Below, piece after piece: positions 9,091 through 18,046 of a stretch of DNA of 64,000 bases. Each line of letters starts with the position of its first letter. Within the stretch, counting starts at the first letter, position 1. Below the pieces are notes generated by a model, which was not told the DNA's origin, did not search any database, and saw only the letters and a program-made list of their open reading frames with translations. Source of the DNA: Candidatus Hodarchaeota archaeon. GTDB lineage: Archaea; Asgardarchaeota; Heimdallarchaeia; Hodarchaeales; Hodarchaeaceae. The DNA lies in the NCBI GenBank assembly GCA_016840285.1, contig JAEOSR010000015.1:57433-121432 (forward strand), given 5' to 3'. The translations under genes were made by a program, and so were the position numbers.

Positions 9091-9564
9091 TTAAAATCGA
9101 GTCCTACGAGAAGAGACTTTAATCTTAACAGCAAGGCCTTTCCCCTTCAATACTTCATACTTGGTCCCACTTCCATAAACTATTGGGATTTCGGATTTAA
9201 TAACGGTATCATCTCGTGTAGCATCGCGTTCTCGAAGTTTAATAGGAATTTGTTTAGTTTTTGCCTTGTCTGATTCATCAAATTCAAGCCAAAGGGTGAA
9301 ATCCTGTTTCGCTGAATATGTCATATTCTCTTTGATGTTAATAGTTCCGCGGTGGGGAACTCTGTAGTCATGTTTTAAAGTTCCTTTTCCTCCAACTTCG
9401 AAGTAAAATTCTCCTGTTCTATCTACGGGGCTTGTTTCGTGAACATCTTCTACACGGATAGACATTAAGCTGACAATGTTTTGAAATCGATTAGATTTCG
9501 ATAAATCAGGAGCTTGACCCTTTGCATATGTCTTCTTGCCTTTCACATAAACTCTACGTGACAT
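9091..9564 (-). CDS. Hypothetical small beta-rich protein
   Basis: This 157-residue protein has no signal peptide or membrane helix and I cannot place it in a family. The first 25 residues are basic and probably disordered. The rest alternates short hydrophobic strands with charged loops (YFEVGGKGTLKHDY, FTLWLEFDESDK, IPIVYGSG, LAVKIKVSS). A single beta-sandwich, perhaps C2-like, is a reasonable guess. The gene lies 44 bp upstream of the membrane-protein gene in the same direction, so the two may work together at the membrane. Confidence 0.65.
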   Translation of the reverse strand: MSRRVYVKGKKTYAKGQAPDLSKSNRFQNIVSLMSIRVEDVHETSPVDRTGEFYFEVGGKGTLKHDYRVPHRGTINIKENMTYSAKQDFTLWLEFDESDKAKTKQIPIKLRERDATRDDTVIKSEIPIVYGSGTKYEVLKGKGLAVKIKVSSRRTRF

Positions 9565-9755
9565 TTTGACACTTCCTCATTCTACCATGGAATTCTTTCA
9601 TTAATAACGTTTTATTTTCCTTTGTAGGGGTGTGATTTAAAAAATTGTGTTTTTCCCCCTACTTCTTCTTTCAAACCCTCATAGAATTAGTTACTACTCT
9701 ATGAATCTAATCCTTAAAGTGGTGGTTACTATTCATACATTATTACTACCATGGA

Positions 9756-11093
9756 TTACTCTGATATAGAGTGTGGTTCAGGAGTAAGTGGTACAACAGA
9801 AACTGGTTCAATAGTTGTAACTGTTTTTTCAACGTATCGGAATCTTGTAAAGAGCCATGAATAGCCAAAGAACAACATTCCAAAGAGACTTGCAGTTACA
9901 AGCACTGGAATGATCCCGAATATCTCTCCAAGAATTCCCGAAAGAATGATGGCTATTGGCCCAGATCCTTGTGCAATAGTTAAACGCACTGAATATACAC
10001 GACCTAATTTTTCAGGAGGAACAATTTTCTGCCAAATAGTTTGAGAAGAAACATTTGCAATTGGAAGTCCAAAACCATTCAAAAATATTCCAAGAAGAAG
10101 AAGGGGATAAAGGCCTTGGGGGGCAAAGCTGCAGACAATAAATCCAAAATACATTATGAAAATACCTAAAGCTACCCCATGAGCATTATTCTCGAATCCT
10201 TTCCATGAAGACATGATCATTGAGGAACCGATAATCCCTGCTTGTACTGCTGCAAAAAGTAGAGCCAATTCTTCTGGACCTCCGAAATGAACATCCTTGA
10301 CAAATAATGGCAATAGAACATAGAGTGGCCGCATGAAAAAGTTAGCTGCAGTAAAAACAGCCAATAAGGCTAGTAATCCTTGTTGATTTCGGATGAAAGT
10401 AAACCCTTCAGATAACTCGGCGAAAAATGGCATTTTATCTTTCACTGATGAAGAGGTTTTAACAGAAGGAATAGTAATGATGATAGTTGGAATTATGGCA
10501 ATCACGAAAGTAATTGCATCTAACCATAAGACCTCTTGGAGTATGAAATAATTAAGCAGCAGTGCACCAACAAGTGGCCCTACCATTAGAATGACACCAT
10601 TGAAAAGATAGTCTAGTCCGTTCATTCGACTTAATTTATCTTTAGGTACTAATAAAGGGATAATTGCTTGTACAGCAGGCCCATGAAATGCTTGAAAGAC
10701 ACCTCTAAGGGTTATTATCAGTAAAACAAACCAGATATTGGCCATTCCTATCATGAATGTGAAAATCAGACCCATAGTGGTTACTGCTTGGAAAAAATCT
10801 ACAGTTGCGATTATTTTCTTTCGTGACCATCTATCAACAAATACACCAGCTATTGGAGTAAAAAGCATTGTGGGCCCAAAACCTAAAAATGTCGATAGAG
10901 CTAAGAATAATTCACTCCCAGTTTCAACTGTTATCCACCAGATAATAGAAAATTGAACAACACTTGAACCCAATAAAGATATTAATTGACCAATCCAAAA
11001 AATAATGTACCTTTTAAGATTAGAATTAGATCGAACGTTATTATCACTCTCCATTGAAGCTTTGTTATACTCAATCACTGTTATTCCTTCCAA
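9756..11093 (-). CDS. MFS transporter, drug/macrolide efflux type
   Basis: This is a twelve-helix major facilitator of the MFS_3 / enterobactin-exporter-like branch, which uses the proton gradient to export small hydrophobic compounds. The N-terminal signature FWIGQLISLLGSSVVQFSIIWW and the loop 2-3 motif GVFVDRWSRKK are clear. The start could be the first ATG or the ATG fourteen codons later (MESDNN). It is divergent from a winged-helix regulator across a 206-bp region, a common layout for a regulated exporter. The substrate is unknown. Confidence 0.88.
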   Translation of the reverse strand: MEGITVIEYNKASMESDNNVRSNSNLKRYIIFWIGQLISLLGSSVVQFSIIWWITVETGSELFLALSTFLGFGPTMLFTPIAGVFVDRWSRKKIIATVDFFQAVTTMGLIFTFMIGMANIWFVLLIITLRGVFQAFHGPAVQAIIPLLVPKDKLSRMNGLDYLFNGVILMVGPLVGALLLNYFILQEVLWLDAITFVIAIIPTIIITIPSVKTSSSVKDKMPFFAELSEGFTFIRNQQGLLALLAVFTAANFFMRPLYVLLPLFVKDVHFGGPEELALLFAAVQAGIIGSSMIMSSWKGFENNAHGVALGIFIMYFGFIVCSFAPQGLYPLLLLGIFLNGFGLPIANVSSQTIWQKIVPPEKLGRVYSVRLTIAQGSGPIAIILSGILGEIFGIIPVLVTASLFGMLFFGYSWLFTRFRYVEKTVTTIEPVSVVPLTPEPHSISE

Positions 11094-11299
11094 AAACGAT
11101 TTAGTAAAAGACTGAATCGTTAGCTTAAAAAGCTTCTTGATATGGTAATCAATATCTTATAACAAAGAAATTAAATTCTTTAACTAATATATAATCGAAG
11201 AAATTAACATCCATATGTAGTTATTAGAAGTCATAACCTTTATTAATAATTTAGTCTTAACTGAACCGTAATTAAATCATTACCTTGTGGTCAATCATA
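11094..11299. promoter_or_regulatory. Divergent promoter region between MFS exporter and winged-helix regulator
   Basis: This 206-bp stretch must drive both genes. It contains an inverted repeat AACGATT (11095-11101) / AATCGTT (11115-11121). It also has a smaller one, AGCTT-aaa-AAGCT, at 11122-11134 and a TATA-like string TAATATATAAT near 11185. The arrangement suggests that the regulator binds here, but no site can be matched to a known protein. Confidence 0.4.
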
Positions 11300-12040
11300 A
11301 TGAAATCATCGCAATCTGAATTACTTTCAACAAACAGGGAGAAAATTAGAAAATTACCACAACAGATTTCTGGGTCGGAGCTTGAAAAGGTTATATTCGC
11401 TCATTGGCAAAAAATACCCGTGATAAAAGAAATACCAGATATAATGCCAGAAGAATTAGTTCTACAAGAAGTCAGATCAGCAATTCTCGATATACTACGA
11501 AGTGGAATTGAAGAGTATGATGAAAGAGATCTTGTTAGAATTAGACACGTCCTTTCAGTTAAAGAATTGCATAAAATAATTAATGAAAGAATCTCCAAGA
11601 AAATTAAACTTTCAAATGTCTATTTTCATCTAAATCAATTGAGAGATCGGGAATTTGTCCAAATAGTTGCCAGTATCAAAAAAGGACGCCAAATTACTCA
11701 TTATTATGGAAGGACTGCAAAGTTATTTTTATGGATGGGAAAGGAAAATGACAATTTCAAGGACAACTATTTTATTGCCTTAATCCAGACTTTCAACCCT
11801 GATATTACCTCAGAAACAATTGAAGAACTTTATAAGTCTCTACTACTGAACAAACTAGAAATTCATAATCAAGCGAAAATGTGGCTGGAAAATAATGTAG
11901 AAGAATTGACAGAACTAAACGTGGATACAAGGTATGTTTATAATTTTCTTAAATCAATACTAAGATGCGATCCTAGTTCAATAGAAGTATATAATAAAAT
12001 CAATGAACTGTTAAATATCTCTGTTGACTCCAATGTGTGA
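11300..12040 (+). CDS. Winged-helix transcriptional regulator, ArsR-like
   Basis: A DNA-binding winged helix spans roughly residues 80-145. It contains a recognition-helix segment (LSNVYFHLNQLRDREFVQI) and a beta-wing (KKGRQITHYYGRT), the pattern of ArsR-type archaeal regulators. The C-terminal 100 residues are helical, perhaps for dimerisation or ligand sensing, without a recognised ligand site. I use ATG 11300; an in-frame TTG five codons upstream is less likely. It is divergent from the MFS exporter and lies upstream of a palindrome and an unknown 600-residue gene, so it may control either or both. Confidence 0.75.
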   Translation: MKSSQSELLSTNREKIRKLPQQISGSELEKVIFAHWQKIPVIKEIPDIMPEELVLQEVRSAILDILRSGIEEYDERDLVRIRHVLSVKELHKIINERISKKIKLSNVYFHLNQLRDREFVQIVASIKKGRQITHYYGRTAKLFLWMGKENDNFKDNYFIALIQTFNPDITSETIEELYKSLLLNKLEIHNQAKMWLENNVEELTELNVDTRYVYNFLKSILRCDPSSIEVYNKINELLNISVDSNV

Positions 12041-12152
12041 TATTGATACCCATCAAGAAAGAATTTGAAAGAAAAACTCTCACAAGTTTTTCTAGTGTTA
12101 CATTTAACAATTTACATTTATTTTTAAGTGCACAAATTTAAAATGAATTAGA

Positions 12153-12168
12153 TACAGTAGATACTGTA
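12153..12168. promoter_or_regulatory. Palindromic operator candidate upstream of the 600-residue gene
   Basis: TACAGTA-GA-TACTGTA is a perfect 7+2+7 inverted repeat centred 55 bp before ATG 12216, in the 175-bp gap behind the winged-helix regulator gene. The size fits a dimeric winged-helix protein site. The gap also holds a T-rich tract at 12170-12189. No second copy was noticed near another start in this window. Confidence 0.45.
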
Positions 12169-12215
12169 GTGTTTTATTTTTTTAATTTTGCCTAATTTCA
12201 TCCGATGTGGTAAAT

Positions 12216-14015
12216 ATGCTGACTGTACCAAATGAAGAAGTTCTCAAGAGCTTGGTTCAGAAAATAGATGACGAATATGATCTTATTAACCGTTTAAATC
12301 GTTATAAAAGCCAATCTGAGTTGATTGAGCTTGCTTCCAATCAGGGATTGACACAACTGGATGATGCAATTCGTGCTTTGTTTGTTGCTGATTTCATAGT
12401 TACAGCTTCTGAACTGCCTTCAGGTGGAACAGATAACGAACGATACCAATCTATCATTCAATCATTCATACAGGGTCAATCAAGGTCATCTTCATCTGAC
12501 TCATTAATGAGGATTTTTTTCTTAGCTTACAAAACAGCTACAACTATTCGACGTCAAGATTTATTTCAAGCTGGTCGTGGTTTGTCTCGTAAGGCTGCAT
12601 TAATTCGCTTAAAAGACAGTTATATTACCCCTTATTTAACCGTTACATCAGAAATTCTAGGAAAAGGATCTTGCGGCTGGGAACTTGGAGTATTATCAGC
12701 TGCATTGAAGAGAATGTATCCAGACAGTGAAATTCAACAATTTAAAGGTATGCCAGAGTATACTGATTATAAGACATTAACTAATTTTATTTGGCGCCTA
12801 TTAATGGCATATAGTCAAATTCAAACAGCAGAAACAAATCCTAATCCTGTTATACCCAATATAAAAGATAGCAAGTCCCTTTTACTATTTGATGCCCAGA
12901 AAACTGGGTTAACTTCCTTATGGAACACCACTCCTTCAAATATCCCTAAATTGAAAACCGATTTACCCTCACTTGTTAAATTTACTAGTCAACTCATCAA
13001 TCATAAACATTTAGTCTTAGTTAAAGGAAAGGTATTGGAAACAACCGAACATTTCTTTATGATTCGTTCTCCATTTACAATTTCTAAACCAGTACTCATT
13101 CTTAAGACGCCTGCAGATGAGCTTAATTTCACAAGAGTCCTCACAGTTCTTCATCTGCGAGGCCTTGAGCAGGATGGTTGGAATACAGTAATAAATACTG
13201 ATGAACCTATAGAATCCGAAGAACCAAAAGTGGTTGAACCTAAAGTACCGAAACAAGATGAAAAAAGGGATGAAAAGAAACCAGAAATCCCTCTGAAAAA
13301 AGAAGGATTTTTTGCCAAAATCAAATACAGATTTTTTGGCAAAAAAACAGACCTAGATGTAGAAAAGAAACCAATTCCCAAGCAATTAAAACCCAAATTA
13401 TCTATAAAAATGAAAGAAGAAAAAAAGGAGGAGAGAATACCTCCTTTCATGGTTCAGAGCTCGTTTATTGCTCAAGGAATTACCGTTGATGCCGTAAGTG
13501 ACCTGAATCTGTTTGAAATCTTTGACACTGTGAGAGAGGAGAGTTATAATATAGTTGGAACGTTTGAGACAGATTTTAAAGAGACAAAAACGGAATTTGT
13601 AACAAAACAAAGCGTTATTCCACCAAGTACAATTGTTACGTTTCTTAATGCTCTAGAACAAGAAATAACGAAAATTTATGCTAATTGCTTTGACAGTAAT
13701 CAGGTTTTAGTGGAGGAACTCTTCTTTATGGGGAATGACGATCAAAAAATGATCATATGTTTAAATGGGAATCAAGAACGAGTTGTTGGCACTATAGCAA
13801 CTACTTATGTTGAAAAGATAGTGGATTGGCAAGCTAGGGAAAGAGAAGACGAAGCACTACAACGCCGATCCTTACATATGAGAACGCAACAATTACTCGC
13901 AGCTAGACGTCATACACCATTTCAGGAAGCTGTAGAACGAATTTATGGGGCAAATTTCAACGTTAAAAAAGCCAAATTCATCATCCTTAATCAACCTATT
14001 TTTTCCTTGAGATAA
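12216..14015 (+). CDS. Hypothetical protein, about 600 residues, with lysine-rich linker
   Basis: I do not recognise this protein. Three regions can be seen. The first is an alpha-helical N-terminal half of about 340 residues (for example AGRGLSRKAALIRLKDSYI). The second is a Lys/Glu/Pro-rich linker of about 75 residues containing GFFAKIKYRFFGKK, a basic amphipathic stretch that could touch membrane. The third is a C-terminal mixed domain of about 180 residues ending in FIILNQPIFSLR. No signal peptide or membrane helix is present. ATG 12216 is chosen over the GTG at 12207. The transporter-longin gene follows in the same direction 134 bp later, which hints at a shared membrane process. Confidence 0.7.
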   Translation: MLTVPNEEVLKSLVQKIDDEYDLINRLNRYKSQSELIELASNQGLTQLDDAIRALFVADFIVTASELPSGGTDNERYQSIIQSFIQGQSRSSSSDSLMRIFFLAYKTATTIRRQDLFQAGRGLSRKAALIRLKDSYITPYLTVTSEILGKGSCGWELGVLSAALKRMYPDSEIQQFKGMPEYTDYKTLTNFIWRLLMAYSQIQTAETNPNPVIPNIKDSKSLLLFDAQKTGLTSLWNTTPSNIPKLKTDLPSLVKFTSQLINHKHLVLVKGKVLETTEHFFMIRSPFTISKPVLILKTPADELNFTRVLTVLHLRGLEQDGWNTVINTDEPIESEEPKVVEPKVPKQDEKRDEKKPEIPLKKEGFFAKIKYRFFGKKTDLDVEKKPIPKQLKPKLSIKMKEEKKEERIPPFMVQSSFIAQGITVDAVSDLNLFEIFDTVREESYNIVGTFETDFKETKTEFVTKQSVIPPSTIVTFLNALEQEITKIYANCFDSNQVLVEELFFMGNDDQKMIICLNGNQERVVGTIATTYVEKIVDWQAREREDEALQRRSLHMRTQQLLAARRHTPFQEAVERIYGANFNVKKAKFIILNQPIFSLR

Positions 14016-14017
14016 TG

Positions 14018-14039
14018 ACTCAATTAATGCTGATTGAGT
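14018..14039 (+). terminator. Hairpin directly after the 600-residue gene
   Basis: ACTCAAT-(8 bases)-ATTGAGT is a perfect 7-bp stem that begins 3 bases after the TAA stop. Its position suggests 3'-end formation or a stability element between this gene and the MFS-longin gene. There is no strong T-run immediately after it. Confidence 0.35.
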
Positions 14040-14149
14040 TCTAGTTAAGAAGTGGTGGATCTTAATAAAGGGTGGATAACTATACAGTTTCCTATGGTAT
14101 AAAGTTTATATTCCCGGATTTTTGTGAATAATAATTTTGTTGGATACTG

Positions 14150-15796
14150 ATGAAATTGACAGCAAGAAAAACCTCTGAAGTTAAATATGACAAACTTGTT
14201 TATTACACAATTGTTTTGTTACCATCCATATTTACATGGGTATTACTCATTGCCTTTGTCTTAATTTTTTCTTTTGATATGATCGACTATATCAAAGACA
14301 ATGACATCATCCCTGGCACCCATGACTTCTTTATTATAATTGTTTGGGCAGTTCCAGCAGGGATTAGTGGATCTTTTTGCGGGATGGTTATAGATAAATA
14401 TCCACATCACTTGGGAAAATTTACAACACTCGGACTGATTGGTAGTTCGGTATTTCTAGCAATTGACATGATTACTTTACAGATAGCTAATGGATTATTA
14501 TTGATTCTCGCAGTATTTTGTCTTGGTGCTTTCATGGGAATTTTAGCCATTACTGCTCATACACTCTATGGTTCATCGATCAAATGGACTCATCGTGGGA
14601 GAGCATATTCCTGGGTGATGTTTGGAGGATTATTTTTTTGTTTTCTATTGCTTCTAGGGAACGAAATCATTAATTTAGACTTTTTCCTTTCTTTTTCCCT
14701 CATCTCCTTTCTTGGCATCCTAATAAGCATTATCTTCTACTATTATACCCAAAATTGCCTCTTCTGGGAAAATGACCCTTGGTTGACACCACTATTCCGT
14801 ATTCTTAAGCGGCCATCCGTTAGCGCTTATTATTGGACCCATGCACTCATATATCTGATGTTAGGCTTGACTATAGGTTCGTTAGCTCAAGCTGGTATTA
14901 TTCTTGGTTTCAGTCCATTTCTTGATAGTTGGTACAAATCTTTCTGGTTTGCTGTGCTTATCGGAAGCTGTCTGTTTATTCTCCCATCTGGATTCCTCAC
15001 AGACCGTTGGGGAAGAAAAACATCAATAATTTTGGCTATTTATGGTATCGTGTTTTCATCTCTAATAGTTGGATTATTTACTGATTCTTCTTCTTTGTTT
15101 TTTGTTTCGGCTTTGTTCATCGGAATATCTTTCGCTCTCATCCATCCAGCTCTGGATGGAAGCTTATGGGTAGATTTGGCTCCTCGAGATTCCATTGGTA
15201 GATATTCATCTTTAAATTTCCAATCCCTCGGTTTGGGTATGTACATTGGGTTTCCTGTAAGCTATTTTTTCGTTACTGAGCAAATTCTTGATATCACGCT
15301 GATCATGAATGTTTTTATACTGCTTGGATTAGCTATCCTCGCCAGTGCTCCCTTATTTTGGATTGGAGATTCATTTCCCCCGCTAGAATTTTTCCTCTTG
15401 CTAGTAATTAATGACGCTGGAATGCCTATATTTAATTATGATTTTGGAAGAGAAAAAGAACTCAAAGTTGATCTACCTTTAATTTCGGGCGCTCTTTCGG
15501 CAGTAGGGTCGTTTATGCAAGAAGCGACTGGAGAAGAAGGTGCAAGTTTAAGTCTGGTACGACATGGTACCCACTTTATTATTTCTGATGATGGTAAAAT
15601 GGGGCTTTCTGCTGCAATATTTTCTAACAAAAATGATCCAGAATTACACGGTCTTCTACATAAATTCTTGAATACCTTTGAAGAGAGATTCAAAGATATA
15701 ATTCCAACTTGGAGTGGGGATCTTACTATTTTCCACGATGCCATTGAGGACGCTGAAGTAATTTTTGGACCTTTAGTAACTATCCAGGTTAACTAA
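14150..15796 (+). CDS. MFS-like transporter with C-terminal longin-like domain
   Basis: The first 410 or so residues form about twelve membrane helices with major-facilitator features, including GFLTDRWGRKTSIIL, the conserved loop between helices of the second half. After the last helix (about residue 409) comes a soluble domain. It opens FFLLLVINDAGMPIFNY and continues through LISGALSAVGSFMQE, LSLVRHGTHFIIS and a long amphipathic helix HKFLNTFEERF. This strand-strand-helix-three strands-helix order is that of longin/roadblock-type folds used in trafficking and GTPase control. Known transporters of this family lack it. Substrate is unknown. The longin assignment is by pattern, not by alignment. 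Confidence 0.75.
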   Translation: MKLTARKTSEVKYDKLVYYTIVLLPSIFTWVLLIAFVLIFSFDMIDYIKDNDIIPGTHDFFIIIVWAVPAGISGSFCGMVIDKYPHHLGKFTTLGLIGSSVFLAIDMITLQIANGLLLILAVFCLGAFMGILAITAHTLYGSSIKWTHRGRAYSWVMFGGLFFCFLLLLGNEIINLDFFLSFSLISFLGILISIIFYYYTQNCLFWENDPWLTPLFRILKRPSVSAYYWTHALIYLMLGLTIGSLAQAGIILGFSPFLDSWYKSFWFAVLIGSCLFILPSGFLTDRWGRKTSIILAIYGIVFSSLIVGLFTDSSSLFFVSALFIGISFALIHPALDGSLWVDLAPRDSIGRYSSLNFQSLGLGMYIGFPVSYFFVTEQILDITLIMNVFILLGLAILASAPLFWIGDSFPPLEFFLLLVINDAGMPIFNYDFGREKELKVDLPLISGALSAVGSFMQEATGEEGASLSLVRHGTHFIISDDGKMGLSAAIFSNKNDPELHGLLHKFLNTFEERFKDIIPTWSGDLTIFHDAIEDAEVIFGPLVTIQVN

Positions 15797-15804
15797 GAAT
15801 TTTA

Positions 15805-15819
15805 GACTAAAAATTAGTC
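15805..15819. terminator. Bidirectional hairpin between convergent genes
   Basis: GACTAA-aaa-TTAGTC is a perfect 6-bp inverted repeat lying between the stop of the MFS-longin gene and the stop of the convergent dehydratase gene, whose last codons it overlaps. The location suits termination or end protection for both transcripts. Confidence 0.35.
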
Positions 15820-17253
15820 ATCTGAAATTCCAGCAAGATATTTCGCGATTTTCTTCCGTTCGTCAATATCATATGTCTTGAGAATCGCGATATCTTCCAT
15901 GACAGGGCTACCACCTCCATGGACCCCGGCAACAGCCATAACACCACCTATTCCAGAACATAGAGTATCAGAAAGGGTTCTAAAGAGCTTGTACACATTT
16001 TCAGCTGGAACATCTTCTTTTCGTTTGATATATTTTTGGAGAAATGGACCTATCTTGTCGCTGAAAAAATCTTTCTCATATGGTAGCGTCGCTGGTAATC
16101 CTCCAGCTAGGTCAGCCAAGGTTTCTAACTCATGATAATAGTTCTTTCCTGCGTGTTTCCTACCAACATTACAAAAAACTGGATCAGGAATCATTGTCCC
16201 TGAATCATCTTTTGTTGCTTTGTGAGCAGCTGCAATCCCAGTTGCATTAACAAGTTCAGCAACACTGATTAAATCAGCGAGTTTGAACTGAACGTGTTTC
16301 TTATCTCCTACACCATTGTACTCACTGACTAATGCACTAAAACCCATAATGATATCAGTTGTTGCTGGTTTGCATCCAGTATAACTATGACGGTGATATA
16401 AGGCAAAAAGTAAAGCCAACCACCCACCGAACTGGTGTTCTCCTTCATATCCTCCTAAAAAGACTCTATCATTTGGAATAAACGCGTCATCAAATATGAT
16501 AAAGTTTTCTACATCACCAGCTTCTGCTGAAGGACAAGGTGTGTGTTCACGTGGTCTCATGTTTGATGCTCTTGTTACTAGATAGACATTATCCCAATCT
16601 CCTGGAATTGCAAATGAAACCGCGTATTTATCTTCCTCTGAGGTCAAAAACCGTGTTGGTATAACAATGATCTCTTCAGCTACTCCTCCTGCAGTAATAT
16701 GATTCTTAGCACCCCGAACCACAATACCATCATCTCGATGCTCTACAACATGAACGTATAAATCAGGATCAGCTTGTTGATGAGGTCTTAGGGATCTGTC
16801 TCCTTTAACATCTGTTTGAGCACAAGTCGCAATTATATCATTTTTCTGCCAAAATTTCAGATATTCTAACCACCGTTGATGATACGGCTGACCCGTCATG
16901 TTCTCTGCGCGGTAAGTAATAATCGAGAGTGCATTCATTGCATCTATTCCCATACACCGGAAAATGCATCCTCCTGTATAACGACATATTCTTCTTGTCA
17001 TCTCTTGTTTGGCAAGAAGGTCTTCAGTGGATTGATGAATATGGGTAAATCTGTTCACAGTTTCTCCAGTGATATGAGATTTAACAGTCAGTAGGTCTTT
17101 AAATTCGGCCTCATCAACTCTATCGAGGGTTTGAGATATTGTTTTAATTACTCCCGCCATTCTAGGGTCATCACGACCAACTTTCTCCCCGTCAATGAAA
17201 ATATTATGCTTCATTTTGTATAAACTTTCTTTATATTCTTGAGAAGTCTTCAT
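15814..17253 (-). CDS. abfD: 4-hydroxybutyryl-CoA dehydratase / vinylacetyl-CoA isomerase
   Basis: This [4Fe-4S] and FAD enzyme dehydrates 4-hydroxybutyryl-CoA to crotonyl-CoA by a ketyl-radical mechanism. The 479 residues match AbfD in length and layout. The four cluster ligands of the clostridial enzyme are all present: C96 and C100 in GCIFRCMGID, H287 and C294 in YHRHSYTGCK with the same seven-residue spacing. GDRSLRPHQQADPDLY and GIVVRGAKNH match the flavin and substrate region. These ligands separate it from the related flavin hydroxylase HpaB. It may act in 4-hydroxybutyrate/GABA fermentation or in carbon fixation; no other carbon-fixation gene is nearby. It is convergent with the upstream transporter gene. 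Confidence 0.93.
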   Translation of the reverse strand: MKTSQEYKESLYKMKHNIFIDGEKVGRDDPRMAGVIKTISQTLDRVDEAEFKDLLTVKSHITGETVNRFTHIHQSTEDLLAKQEMTRRICRYTGGCIFRCMGIDAMNALSIITYRAENMTGQPYHQRWLEYLKFWQKNDIIATCAQTDVKGDRSLRPHQQADPDLYVHVVEHRDDGIVVRGAKNHITAGGVAEEIIVIPTRFLTSEEDKYAVSFAIPGDWDNVYLVTRASNMRPREHTPCPSAEAGDVENFIIFDDAFIPNDRVFLGGYEGEHQFGGWLALLFALYHRHSYTGCKPATTDIIMGFSALVSEYNGVGDKKHVQFKLADLISVAELVNATGIAAAHKATKDDSGTMIPDPVFCNVGRKHAGKNYYHELETLADLAGGLPATLPYEKDFFSDKIGPFLQKYIKRKEDVPAENVYKLFRTLSDTLCSGIGGVMAVAGVHGGGSPVMEDIAILKTYDIDERKKIAKYLAGISDD

Positions 17254-17377
17254 TCAATTCATCTCACAATTTCTTCTGTTACACATACAATTTTTTCATT
17301 AAAAAACTAATTTTAAACTTAATTTTTTATATTTTTACCTAAATAAAGTTAATTACACGTAATCTATTTGATTTTAC

Positions 17378-18004
17378 CTATAATTCTACGAGTTCCCCAT
17401 CTATAGGAACAATACATTGACTATCGGGAAATTTTGCTCTTAAACGCTTACAAAACCCACGAGGATTTCTCCAAAACCAATGCATTGTAATTATGATAGG
17501 CAACGGTTGTTTAAAGCTTTCCAGTTCTTTTAAAGCCTTTTTAGGGGAAGCTGCAAATAATCCACAGATAGGAATCGCAAAATAATCTATTTCTTCCTGA
17601 GAGAAGCCTTTAAAGTCAACCGAATCCCCCACATGACCGAAAATCAGATTTGAAGTCTGAACAACTACTCCAGTATTTTGAACTCCAGAGAACAACCCGT
17701 GACGCCCTTCTATAAATTTTAGTTTCCATGTATCTCGTTGAATCTCGTCACCAGGATTCACAAGGATTATCTGTTCTTGCCATTTTTTGTATTGATCTGC
17801 CACTTGCTTGTTACAAATAAGCACAGCCTTTGGATTACGTTTTAAGAAGGGATTAACTCCCCTTGTATGATCAAAATGGTTGTGAGTCACAAATACAATA
17901 TCTCCACGAACATCACCAATTTTTTTCTTACCAGGATCGATGAGAAGAGTAGAGGAATTTTCTTGTAACATAAAACCCGCTTGACCTAGAAATGTGATTT
18001 TCAT
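17378..18004 (-). CDS. Metallo-beta-lactamase-fold hydrolase, UlaG/UPF0173-like
   Basis: This compact 208-residue metallo-hydrolase opens with KITFLGQAGFML and LIDPG, typical of the UlaG/YtnP-like branch. It carries the metal motif HNHFDH with H41, H43, D45 and H46. A later GHVGDSVD gives a further His/Asp pair, and MHWFW may supply the last histidine. Members hydrolyse phosphodiesters, lactones or similar esters; no substrate can be read here. It lies downstream of the sirtuin gene on the same strand with a 42-bp gap and may be the last gene of that transcript. Confidence 0.85.
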   Translation of the reverse strand: MKITFLGQAGFMLQENSSTLLIDPGKKKIGDVRGDIVFVTHNHFDHTRGVNPFLKRNPKAVLICNKQVADQYKKWQEQIILVNPGDEIQRDTWKLKFIEGRHGLFSGVQNTGVVVQTSNLIFGHVGDSVDFKGFSQEEIDYFAIPICGLFAASPKKALKELESFKQPLPIIITMHWFWRNPRGFCKRLRAKFPDSQCIVPIDGELVEL

Positions 18005-18046
18005 TTTTTCTCCTCAAATATGGGTGTTATACATATCGGTTTTTTT

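Noticed and set aside
15814..17253. Identification as 4-hydroxyphenylacetate 3-hydroxylase (HpaB)
   Set aside because: HpaB lacks Fe-S ligands, whereas all four AbfD cluster ligands are present with correct spacing.
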